7,215 nucleotides of DNA. It comes from Ahniella sp. Its GTDB lineage: Bacteria; Pseudomonadota; Gammaproteobacteria; Xanthomonadales; Ahniellaceae. The notes under the pieces are model-generated. The model was not told the DNA's origin. It ran no database searches and saw only the letters and a list, made by a program, of their open reading frames with translations. This document shows, piece by piece, positions 1 through 6,315 of the stretch (positions within the stretch are counted from its first letter, which is position 1; each line of letters starts with the position of its first letter). A program made the position numbers and the translations under genes. The stretch lies in NCBI GenBank assembly GCA_016712105.1, contig JADJRU010000047.1:1-7215 (forward strand), in the 5' to 3' direction.

Positions 1-232
1 GCCCGGTGGAGCCGATCTCACGGGCGGCGAACAAGGAAGACATCTGCAAGGCGTCGTCTCACCGTAACGTACTTTGACTGGCGACTCCGTTCCGCGCAGC
101 CCCAGATGATCTCGACAATCACCGCACTGAGCACTGCGCCCAACCCGTGACGCGGTGAAAGCCAAGGGTTGTCAGGCGAAAAGTGGGTGTCCCGTCTCCC
201 GGCGCCCTTCCTCGAAACTGCCGTTCTTGTCA

Positions 233-283
233 GCGGAGCTTGCTCCGCAGCCTTGCGCCGGTCCGGGGCGGAGCATGCTCGGC
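233..283. repeat. Two similar GC-rich palindromes in tandem
   Basis: GCGGAGCTTGCTCCGC at 233-248 is a perfect inverted repeat that can form a 6-bp stem with a CTTG loop. A near copy, GCGGAGCATGCTCGGC, lies at 268-283, 35 bases further on, with the perfect core palindrome GAGCATGCTC at 271-280. The pair looks like a REP-type intergenic element or a duplicated protein-binding palindrome. Function is unknown. Confidence 0.5.
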
Positions 284-308
284 GCCACATGCGCTGGCGG
301 GCCGCCCG

Positions 309-540
309 TTGCAGGAGCGAGATGGCCATCGTCGCGACCGGCGACGCCTGATTGCGACGACTCAGCAATGACCCCGCTCCGGGAACGCCGGAGCCCCAGC
401 TCGGCAGCTCCAGCTTCCAAGGTGTTACGGCCGAGTTAGGCTCGGCGTTCCCAACTCGGCAACTTCCCACTGCGCGTGCATATCGCGGGCAGCCTGGCGA
501 CTGCCGCTGTTGCAGGCGCGATTGCCACGTTAGGACCGCC
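309..540. repeat. Two degenerate copies of a TTGCAGG-led intergenic element
   Basis: TTGCAGGAGCG begins at 309 and runs into GGCCATCGTCGCGACCGGCG. TTGCAGGCGCG begins at 510 and runs into ATTGCCACGTTAGGACCGCC. In both, a TGCAGG(A/C)GCG head is followed by a TTGCCA/TGGCCA-like middle and a GACCG end. This resembles the short dispersed intergenic repeats (GTAGGAGCGGC...GCGACC type) I associate with Xanthomonad-like genomes. That comparison is from memory and was not computed. Confidence 0.35.
381..452. repeat. 72-bp nested inverted repeat
   Basis: The outer arms are GGGAACGCCGGAGC (381-394) and GCTCGGCGTTCCC (440-452), complementary apart from one unpaired base. Inside them CTCGGC (400-405) pairs with GCCGAG (430-435). 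Together they form a long two-step stem with a loop of about 24 bases. There is no T-tract, so it does not look like a terminator. A REP/BIME-type or miniature mobile element is more likely. Confidence 0.55.
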
Positions 541-865
541 AAGGCCTTGAACCCGGTAACCGCGTTAGCGCCTAAGCGCGCACCTGACAAGGCAGTCGAT
601 CAAGCCGCCGACGCCGTCGCCGGCTGCAGCGGCATATCGATGTACACCTCGACAACGGCGCACTCACCGATCCCCGACGCTGATCGCCTATCTCCCTCGC
701 GGCGCGCGCATTCGCGCGTGAATCCGGACGCTGCGCCGGGAGCGGATTCGGCCCGCGAGTTGCTCCCGCAACCCGATGAAGACTCGCGGACTGCGCCCGC
801 ATTCGCAGCTTCGAATACTGAACCGACCGTTGACGCCGACAGTTCCGCCGCCTAACCTCAACACA

Positions 866-905
866 TTGTCAATTTGTCACGCGTTTCACCCATTCCTGAG
901 ATACT
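866..905 (+). promoter_or_regulatory. Weak promoter-like patch with tandem TTGTCA
   Basis: TTGTCA occurs twice, at 866-871 and 874-879, in an AT-richer patch, and GATACT (900-905) resembles a -10 box. The spacing from the second TTGTCA to GATACT is 20 bp, longer than the 17 bp usual for a sigma-70 promoter, so this is only a candidate. If real, it would leave a 5' leader of about 315 bases before the peptidase gene. The repeated hexamer could also be a regulator site. Confidence 0.2.
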
Positions 906-1228
906 CTCCCATCATGAGAAGAATCTTGGCCTGCACTTGCCGCGAATCGAAAGGGAGGGCGACGACTCGCCCGCCTGGAACTTTGCCTGGGGGATGGTCT
1001 CCTTGTGCCAGCAGCGCCAGCAGGGCGGCACCCAACACTCGCCGGTTGGCCCATTCCCCTGTGCTCCGATGCGCCCCCTTGCGCACGATCCCCGGCAACG
1101 CTGATGTATCGTTCGTGTTGTTGGCTGCACCGATTTCAGGCACGGCGTCTCGTGCCGCTGTACCTGCTTCGCCCCACCACCCGCTGCCAATGCCAGGCGG
1201 CTGTTGCATGACTTTCTGAGGACTACCC
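906..1228. other. Leader region upstream of the peptidase gene
   Basis: This stretch separates the candidate promoter from the peptidase start. A plus-strand frame (776-1219) and a minus-strand frame (886-1230, 114 codons) cross it. Neither gives a protein I recognise. The minus frame has a short hydrophobic Ala/Leu-rich patch and its start codon would overlap the ATG of the peptidase gene, so divergent transcription is possible but unsupported. Confidence 0.4.
1217..1222 (+). promoter_or_regulatory. Shine-Dalgarno site of the peptidase gene
   Basis: TGAGGA lies 6 bases before ATG 1229. It supports that start over the later in-frame GTG at 1289, which would give a shorter cytoplasmic segment before the signal peptide but has a weaker upstream purine run. 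Confidence 0.6.
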
Positions 1229-1717
1229 ATGCGCGACGCAACTCACAACCCACTCGACCTAGGCTGGATCCAGGCCGCCTGCAAGGTCGTGCGCAGATGG
1301 GTCAGGCCGCCAGCGGCGAATTCCGGAACCTGCAGAGCTGGCAGCGAGAAGAAATTACTGCTCGGAGCCACGGTCGCCGCGGGGATGCTCGCGTTGTCAG
1401 TGAACCCTGCAATGGCCGATGTTAGTCGCCTCAATTCTTGGACGAGTACAAGTCAGCAGGCTTTTCCCACCAACACAGTAATAGTGGACAATTATACGGT
1501 TCCGAGCGGATCAAACCGCCTGTTGGTTGTGGCAATATCTTCGGTCCAATCCCCTGCCGCCGCACAGAGCGCACTTCCGGACGTGTTTTTCGGCACCCAG
1601 GCACTTACGGCTGTGGTGCATGATCTCGGTGCAGTCTCGTTGCAACACACCTATCTGTACTACTTTGAACGAAGCGGGTATTGTGGCAGCAAATCAAGCG
1701 CCCGTTCCGGTAGGTGA
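1229..1717 (+). CDS. Fragment 1: signal peptide and start of the beta-rich domain
   Basis: The start is ATG 1229, behind TGAGGA. Residues 1-42 form an unusually long basic n-region, residues 43-58 (LLLGATVAAGMLALSV) a hydrophobic core, and AMA at 61-63 a signal-peptidase I site before Asp64, so the product should leave the cytoplasm through Sec. From about residue 65 the chain is Ser/Thr/Asn-rich and beta-like (VIVDNYTVPSGSNRLLVVAI, then VFFGTQALTAVVHDLG). The genuine frame is lost at the TTT at 1664-1666; the residues from there to the stop at 1717 are out of frame. The true continuation is in the next frame, beginning NEAGIVAANQAPVPVGDRND, and meets TGA at 1761, after which SNIIFRAVSGVDQSTPI carries on in the same frame to about 1813. 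Confidence 0.75.
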   Translation: MRDATHNPLDLGWIQAACKVVRRWVRPPAANSGTCRAGSEKKLLLGATVAAGMLALSVNPAMADVSRLNSWTSTSQQAFPTNTVIVDNYTVPSGSNRLLVVAISSVQSPAAAQSALPDVFFGTQALTAVVHDLGAVSLQHTYLYYFERSGYCGSKSSARSGR

Positions 1718-3144
1718 TCGCAACGATCTCCGTGTCACTGTCAACGGTGCTGGGACATCCTGATCGAACATTATTTTTCGCGCAGTGTCGGGAGTGGATC
1801 AAAGTACCCCAATTTTGGCAGAACGGGTCGAAGAATTACAACAGCGGCGCTTCCAACAATACAGTCGTCGGCCCCTTCGATCTGGCATCACCACCCTTGG
1901 CAGTCGGCGCGGGTAATCTGGCTGTCGAGGTTGTAAGCTTGACGCGCAACGCGGGGAACAACAGCGCAAGAACGCTGTCGACCGTGAATCCCGCATGGAC
2001 GAGCGAAGCCAGCGTCAATTTCAGCAGCGGCGATAATCGTTCGCGGGCGTACATGTTGCAGAGTATTTCCGACGACACCACTTTTACTGGAGCATGCCGC
2101 AAGCGACACTACGCTGGATTCCATGTCGGCGATGACCCTCAAGGCGCGCCGACCGCGCCAGTGATCACCAGTGCGGGAAGCACCACTTTCACAGCGCTTA
2201 CTCTTGGCGCTTTTACTGTAACAGCGACGGGCAGTCGGCCGATTACGTTTGCACAAGGTGGTGCGCTCCCTCCCGGCGTCGTTTTCGACCCGGCCACTGG
2301 GCTCTTGTTTGGCACGCCCGCCGCCAATTCTCTGCCCTCCTACAGTCTCACGTTCACGGCGACAAATGGAGTGGGCACGAGCACGGTGCAGGACTTCACG
2401 CTCAACATCACAACCGCCGGCGCGAACTCGGCCCGCCGCGGTGTCGTCCACACCTACGAGAACACCGCATCCGCCACCATTAACAACAATTCGTGTCCCA
2501 ACGGTGCGACTCAGACATTTACAGTGCCCGACTCTTTCACGGTTGGTGGCGCCGGATCCATCAGCATTGGTGTCGAGGTCAGTCATCCGCTGCGCAACGA
2601 ACTGACGCTGACATTGACCCCGCCGACCGGCTCTGCAATCACATTGCAGTCCGCGGGAGGCGGCGCGGTTGCCAATCTGAACGTGATGTACACCACGAAC
2701 ACTGAGGATAATGGCGTCAACGAAGTCACCAATGACCTTGATCCCTTGGATCTGTCGGGAGGTACGATTCACTACCGCCGATTCATTACAGTTCCGAATC
2801 TGGATGCCGGCAACGGCACGGCGTTCTACACGGGTGTTTCTAACGGTACTTGGACTCTGCAAGTCTGCGATTCGGGCGGCACCAATAACTCCGGGACGCT
2901 GCTGCGATCCCGATTGGTTCTCGTTGAGGCAGCCGCCTCGATATCGACTGCCGTCTGCACGACCAAATCGACCTACGATTGGGCTCTCAACGAAAATGAT
3001 ATTGTTTTCGACAGTGCGACAGTGGGCGAGGTGACGATTACTGAAATCGGCCCGCGAACTGAAGCGGTGTCCGGTGATGTGCCCAGTTTCAGAACGTATA
3101 CCGACAACTTGGCGGTGAGGACGGCTACTATCAAATGCTCATGA
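1714..3144 (+). CDS. Fragment 2: end of beta-rich domain, He_PIG Ig-like domain and P-domain
   Basis: The first roughly 33 codons are out of frame; the genuine chain enters near 1813 (WQNGSKNYNSGASNNTVVGP). Between about 2085 and 2143 the better reading is another frame (HAASDTTLDSMSAMTLKA). Residues about 150-232 are a putative Ig domain of the He_PIG type, shown by LPPGVVFDPATGLLFGTPAA and then YSLTFTATNGVG. Residues about 268-405 match a proprotein-convertase P-domain (P/Homo B): FTVPDSFTVGGAGSISIGVE, SHPLRNELTLTLTPPTG, NGTWTLQVCDSGGTNNSGTL. P-domains are beta-sandwich modules usually attached to secreted peptidases and thought to aid folding, stability or substrate binding. The tail after about 3108 (NLAVRTATIKCS) is out of frame; the genuine reading there is GGEDGYYQMLMNMSTAPGTT. 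The first codon of this frame is not a real start. Confidence 0.75.
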   Translation: MIATISVSLSTVLGHPDRTLFFAQCREWIKVPQFWQNGSKNYNSGASNNTVVGPFDLASPPLAVGAGNLAVEVVSLTRNAGNNSARTLSTVNPAWTSEASVNFSSGDNRSRAYMLQSISDDTTFTGACRKRHYAGFHVGDDPQGAPTAPVITSAGSTTFTALTLGAFTVTATGSRPITFAQGGALPPGVVFDPATGLLFGTPAANSLPSYSLTFTATNGVGTSTVQDFTLNITTAGANSARRGVVHTYENTASATINNNSCPNGATQTFTVPDSFTVGGAGSISIGVEVSHPLRNELTLTLTPPTGSAITLQSAGGGAVANLNVMYTTNTEDNGVNEVTNDLDPLDLSGGTIHYRRFITVPNLDAGNGTAFYTGVSNGTWTLQVCDSGGTNNSGTLLRSRLVLVEAAASISTAVCTTKSTYDWALNENDIVFDSATVGEVTITEIGPRTEAVSGDVPSFRTYTDNLAVRTATIKCS

Positions 3145-3322
3145 ATATGAGCACCGCGCCCGGCACCACGGATTCCGAACGGCCGCCGAGCGCGCTGTGT
3201 TCAGTTTCTCCACGCCGGTTATGGGGCTGAGATTGCTGTCGGTGACATCGTGATATCAAGAACACTACGGTCGAGTTCGAGGATTACGTCCGAACCGAGC
3301 CTTTCGATGACGGCGGAATCCG
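3145..3322 (+). other. Heavily frame-scrambled coding bridge inside the peptidase gene
   Basis: Coherent protein continues here but hops frames several times: AAERAVFSFSTPVMGLR (from 3182), then AEIAVGDIV (from 3229), then DIKNTTVEFEDYVRTEPFDD (from 3252), then the frame of the next fragment from about 3320 (PVPYQMSIISTANNGFAGDW). About four frame changes fall within 180 bases, the densest cluster in the window. I do not recognise the domain; it links the P-domain to the GEVED domain. Confidence 0.5.
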
Positions 3323-3799
3323 GTGCCGTATCAAATGTCGATTATCAGTACGGCAAATAATGGTTTCGCTGGTGATTGGGTTGAAGGCGATACCGATAAT
3401 ATTACAGATGGTTCCGCAAACGTGGTTTACCAATTTGATTCGCCGGTAAAGTCGTTCAATTTGATCTATGCCCAGGGTACTAGGCCTGAGAGTGAGCCTA
3501 GCAATCAGGGCATTGCCTTGTTGGATCTCTCGTTCTGTGCCTACGACTACGGCGACGCCCCGAGCACCTACGGTACGGCCACAGCTCGCCATGGTCTGAA
3601 CGATCGGACAGAGCTTTTTATCGGTGCCTCCGCGCCCGATGGCGAGGCAGTCGCTTTGCCAGGTGCCACCGCAACGAGCGACGGTGCTGACGAAGGCACC
3701 GTGGTATTCCTGCCTTCCGGGGCTGAGCCAGGCGTAGACAAATCGTCCCCTGCGCCATCGGTGATGACCCTGCAGTGGCTACACGACCACGCAAGGTGA
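3323..3799 (+). CDS. Fragment 3: linker end and first half of the GEVED domain
   Basis: Codons from the left edge to about 3540 continue the unidentified region (FAGDWVEGDTDNITDGSANV, then SFNLIYAQGT). DYGDAPSTYGTATARHGL starts at 3545 and is the typical opening of the GEVED domain found in many secreted bacterial proteins, followed by the expected acidic PDGEA and DGADEGTVVF motifs. The last roughly 15-25 codons before the stop at 3799 are out of frame: CAIGDDPAV reads in one alternative frame from 3751, and GYTTTQGDYRQTLTVTNTPP in another from about 3775, the latter leading into the next section. The first codon of this frame is internal to the gene and not a real start. Confidence 0.65.
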   Translation: MPYQMSIISTANNGFAGDWVEGDTDNITDGSANVVYQFDSPVKSFNLIYAQGTRPESEPSNQGIALLDLSFCAYDYGDAPSTYGTATARHGLNDRTELFIGASAPDGEAVALPGATATSDGADEGTVVFLPSGAEPGVDKSSPAPSVMTLQWLHDHAR

Positions 3800-4341
3800 C
3801 TACCGCCAGACTTTGACCGTGACCAACACGCCGCCCAATCTGCCCGGGAATGACGCGCAACTTGTCGGGTTCATCGACTTCAACGGCGATGGTGACTTTC
3901 GACGCAGGCGAACGATCGCTGCCGAATCTCGGCGGTGCTTCGTTCGCCGGTGCCACCGACGGAACCTGGCAACCGGAAACACGGTGCCGAACCCGGCTGC
4001 CCAGACCGTTGTGCTGGTATGGAGGCTTCGCGCCACCCACGACGAATGCCACGCTGGCCTGTTTCACCCAACGACCGATGCGCTCTTCAAGAACAACGCA
4101 AAACCCGCCGGTGGCCGACGCAGTGGTGGCCAACGGCGAGATCGAAGATCACACGATCAGCGCCGGTACTCTCCCGGTCACGTTGGCATACCTGGAAGCA
4201 ACCCGTATCGACAGCCAGACCATCTGGGTTTCTGGTCCACCGCGACCGAAACCGGCACGATGGGATACCGGGTGTTGCAGGAGGCCGCCGGTGGAATCAT
4301 GCCGCTCGGTAGTGACCTGACACCGAGTCACGACCTCAGTT
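3775..4341 (+). other. Second half of the GEVED domain and FnIII-like linker, in alternating frames
   Basis: The reading alternates between two frames. QLVGFIDFNGDGDF (to 3897) is followed by DAGERSLPNLGGASFAGATD in another frame; one extra T in GACTTTCGAC explains the change, and the joined DFNGDGDFDAGE is an Asp-rich calcium-loop-like motif. GNTVPNPAAQTVVL follows from about 3975, and NGEIEDH at 4132-4152 is the motif (GEVED) that names the domain. AGTLPVTLAYLEATRIDSQT then leads to FWSTATETGTMGYRVLQEAA from 4230 in another frame, a module that often precedes C25 domains in proteobacterial proteins as I recall them. Gene callers would report nonsense Arg-rich frames here. Confidence 0.6.
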
Positions 4342-6042
4342 CAACCAGGGCCGAGCGAATACGAGGCCACTTTCACAACGTCGTCCAACGGCCCGATCTA
4401 TCTCGAAGAGCTGTCCGCAAGCGGTCAGACCGAGCGATTCGGTCCGTTCCAACTGGGAACAGCATTCGGCGCACAGCAGGTCCTGACCCCGGTGCCATGG
4501 GCGGACGTGCGCAACGAGATGCGCTCCCATGCGACGGTCGATCGGCAAGCGCGGTCGGAGCGCGCTGCGCAGCGAGGCACCATCGCGGCGGAGATCCTGG
4601 TCAAACAGTCCGGTCTGCAGCAAGTGACGGTGGCTGACCTTCTGACTGCCGGCGTCAGCTTTATCGGGCAACCGGTCAGTGCACTGAGATTGTCGCGAGG
4701 CTCGGCCGTTGTCCCGGTGCGGGTCGTGGGCGGTCAGGTCGTCAATAGTGACAGCGTGCTTGAGTTCTACGGTGAGGCGGTTGAAGGCAGTCTCTACACG
4801 AAAGCCCGACCCTACGTGCTTCAGGTTGCAAGCGGTGGCGCAGAGTGGAGACAGGTTTCCGGCACCCCGGTGCCGGGCGCATCGTCTCGCCAGTCGCGGC
4901 GCGAGGCAAGTCTGGATCAAGACCGGCTCTACACGGTGTCGGCTGCCAATGGTGATCCGTGGTACTTCGACGTGGTCGCGCGCACCAGCGCCACCATGGT
5001 GTCGAAGCAGTGGACCTTGGTGCTGGCCGATGTGGATGTTGAGCGACGGGCGGAACTCGTGTTGGACCTGACCGGTGGATCGAGCTACCCCAACCTTGCC
5101 GTTGACCATCACTACCGCGTGTCTTTCAACGGAGTGCCGCTCGGAAGCGTTTTATTCGATGGCATTACTGCACATCAGGCGGTTCTGGACATGCCCGGGG
5201 CATTGCTGCGCACCGGCAACAACGTGGTCCGCATGGAATCGGTCGCGACAGGTCAGCAGATTGATCGCGTCTACATCGATCGAATCACGGTTCGTCATCA
5301 TTCCCTGATGAAGGCTGACGGCGGGCGGATGCACGTTGATCTGCTCGATGTAACAACCGTTTCGGAGGGAATCTTTGGCTCCGACTTCAGCACCGGACTC
5401 GCCACTGCCCTGGCATGCGGCAGCGGTTGCGGGCAGATGGAAGTCGGCGGATTCAGTGACTCCGACATCGTAGCCCTGCAAGTGACGGAAGCCGGGTCGG
5501 TGGAGCTTACGGACTTCGAACTGACCGAAAACGCCGGCCAGTGGGCCGCCCGCGTGCGCCCGCTTCTGGTTGAAACGGGCGATAGCGGACCGGCGTTGAC
5601 GGGGCGACTCGTGCTGACGGAACGCCGCAACGCATTCCGCCCCGAAGTTCAACCCGCGCTTGCGCTCGATCACCCGCTGGCGGGTGGCGCCGCCGATCTG
5701 CTGGTGATCGCCAGCTCCCGTTTTGCGGGCTCGGTGGATGCATTGGTGACGGCACGACAGGCTGAAGGTTTGCGCGTCCGCGTGGTTGAGGTCGCGCAGA
5801 TTTATGAGCATTACAGCGAAGGCATTGTCGACCCGCAGGCCATCCGGGCGTTCGTGGCGGCGGCTTACCAGCAGTTGTCCACGCGCTATGTGTTGCTGGT
5901 GGGTGGCGATACCTACGACTACTTCGATCGCCTGGCACTGGGCAGCGTGAGCGACGTCCCCACCGTTCTATACGCCGACTCACGAGTTCGTCAGTTTCGC
6001 TCCCATCGACGGCGAATACGGCGACATCAATGGCGACGGTAG
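4342..6042 (+). CDS. Fragment 4: propeptide-like region and first half of the C25 catalytic domain
   Basis: This is the longest clean stretch, about 545 codons in one frame; the usual start codons a caller would pick (GTG 4492, ATG 4519) are internal. SEYEATFTTSSNGPIYLEEL and ERFGPFQLG close the preceding linker. From about 4600 the chain SGLQQVTVADLLTAGVSF, with VLEFYGEAVEGSLYTKARPY, resembles the pro-region upstream of gingipain-type peptidases. The C25 domain begins near 5698 (LLVIASSRFAGSVDALVTAR) and continues EGLRVRVVEVAQIYEHYSEG, DPQAIRAFVAAAY and YVLLVGGDTYDYF, all family-typical. The genuine frame is lost near 5978; the last roughly 21 Arg-rich codons before the stop at 6042 are spurious. 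No propeptide cleavage site can be fixed from the sequence. Confidence 0.8.
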   Translation, partial: QPGPSEYEATFTTSSNGPIYLEELSASGQTERFGPFQLGTAFGAQQVLTPVPWADVRNEMRSHATVDRQARSERAAQRGTIAAEILVKQSGLQQVTVADLLTAGVSFIGQPVSALRLSRGSAVVPVRVVGGQVVNSDSVLEFYGEAVEGSLYTKARPYVLQVASGGAEWRQVSGTPVPGASSRQSRREASLDQDRLYTVSAANGDPWYFDVVARTSATMVSKQWTLVLADVDVERRAELVLDLTGGSSYPNLAVDHHYRVSFNGVPLGSVLFDGITAHQAVLDMPGALLRTGNNVVRMESVATGQQIDRVYIDRITVRHHSLMKADGGRMHVDLLDVTTVSEGIFGSDFSTGLATALACGSGCGQMEVGGFSDSDIVALQVTEAGSVELTDFELTENAGQWAARVRPLLVETGDSGPALTGRLVLTERRNAFRPEVQPALALDHPLAGGAADLLVIASSRFAGSVDALVTARQAEGLRVRVVEVAQIYEHYSEGIVDPQAIRAFVAAAYQQLSTRYVLLVGGDTYDYFDRLALGSVSDVPTVLYADSRVRQFRSHRRRIRRHQWRR

Positions 6043-6315
6043 TCCGGAACCGGCCATCGGGCGCTTGCCCGCCGCGCACGTCGCCGAACTGGCCAGCATG
6101 ATCGCCAAGATCCTGCAGCCGCTGCCGGCCAACCTGAACACGCTCGTGTTCGTCTCCGAGCGGGCCAACGCGGCCGAGGGGAATCAACTATGCGCAGCAG
6201 ACGGAAGCCCTGATCGGGACGCTCGGTCCGGCTTGGCAGAGCGGGAGCGGCTCGCATCCGGCTCGACGACTATCCGGCCACGCCCGCAGGCACCGCGCTG
6301 GCCCGCACGGACCTG
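5978..6315 (+). other. Middle of the C25 domain, split over three frames
   Basis: From 5978 the chain reads THEFVSFAPIDGEYGDINGD and then PEPAIGRLPAAHVAEL, matching the C25 pattern of an acidic loop followed by a GRLP motif. Near 6182 it moves frame to INYAQQTEALIGTLGPAWQS; an extra A in GAGGGGAATC would explain this. Near 6247 it moves again to ARIRLDDYPATPAGTALART, which runs without a gap into the next fragment at 6316. All three pieces are needed for a complete peptidase domain. Confidence 0.65.

Larger units (their letters stand above)
1..865. other. Gene-poor, repeat-rich intergenic stretch
   Basis: I find no gene I can support here. Open frames exist on both strands (for example minus 18-590 and plus 352-855), but their translations are rich in Arg, Ala, Pro and Ser, lack recognisable motifs, and run across inverted repeats, as spurious frames in GC-rich DNA do. 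The stretch contains at least three kinds of repeat or palindrome, listed separately. Because the rest of the window carries many apparent indels, a frameshifted gene end cannot be excluded, especially in the first 60 bases or on the minus strand around 600-850. Confidence 0.5.

Noticed and set aside
18..590. Minus-strand open frame of 190 codons
   Set aside because: Runs through several intergenic palindromes and repeats, and its composition is not protein-like; no motif recognised.
590..850. Possible minus-strand gene end reading ...AVVEVYIDMPLQPATASAA
   Set aside because: A short protein-like tail, but a frame change would be needed to extend it and nothing upstream supports a family.
352..855. 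Plus-strand open frame of 167 codons
   Set aside because: Starts inside repeats, has no Shine-Dalgarno site and no recognisable domain; Ala/Pro/Arg/Ser-rich.
1888..2862. Minus-strand open frame of 324 codons
   Set aside because: It lies opposite the clearly recognisable Ig-like and P-domain coding sequence; its Arg/Ala/Gly-rich translation has no motifs and is a GC-rich shadow.
3480..3501. CTAGGC/GCCTAG inverted repeat with a 10-base loop
   Set aside because: Only 6 bp, inside coding sequence, with no T-tract or other signal; consistent with chance.
4336..5112. Minus-strand open frame of 258 codons
   Set aside because: Antisense to the well-supported propeptide-like region of the peptidase; no recognisable protein.
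5507..6187. Minus-strand open frame of 226 codons
   Set aside because: Antisense to the C25 domain; low-complexity Arg/Pro-rich translation.
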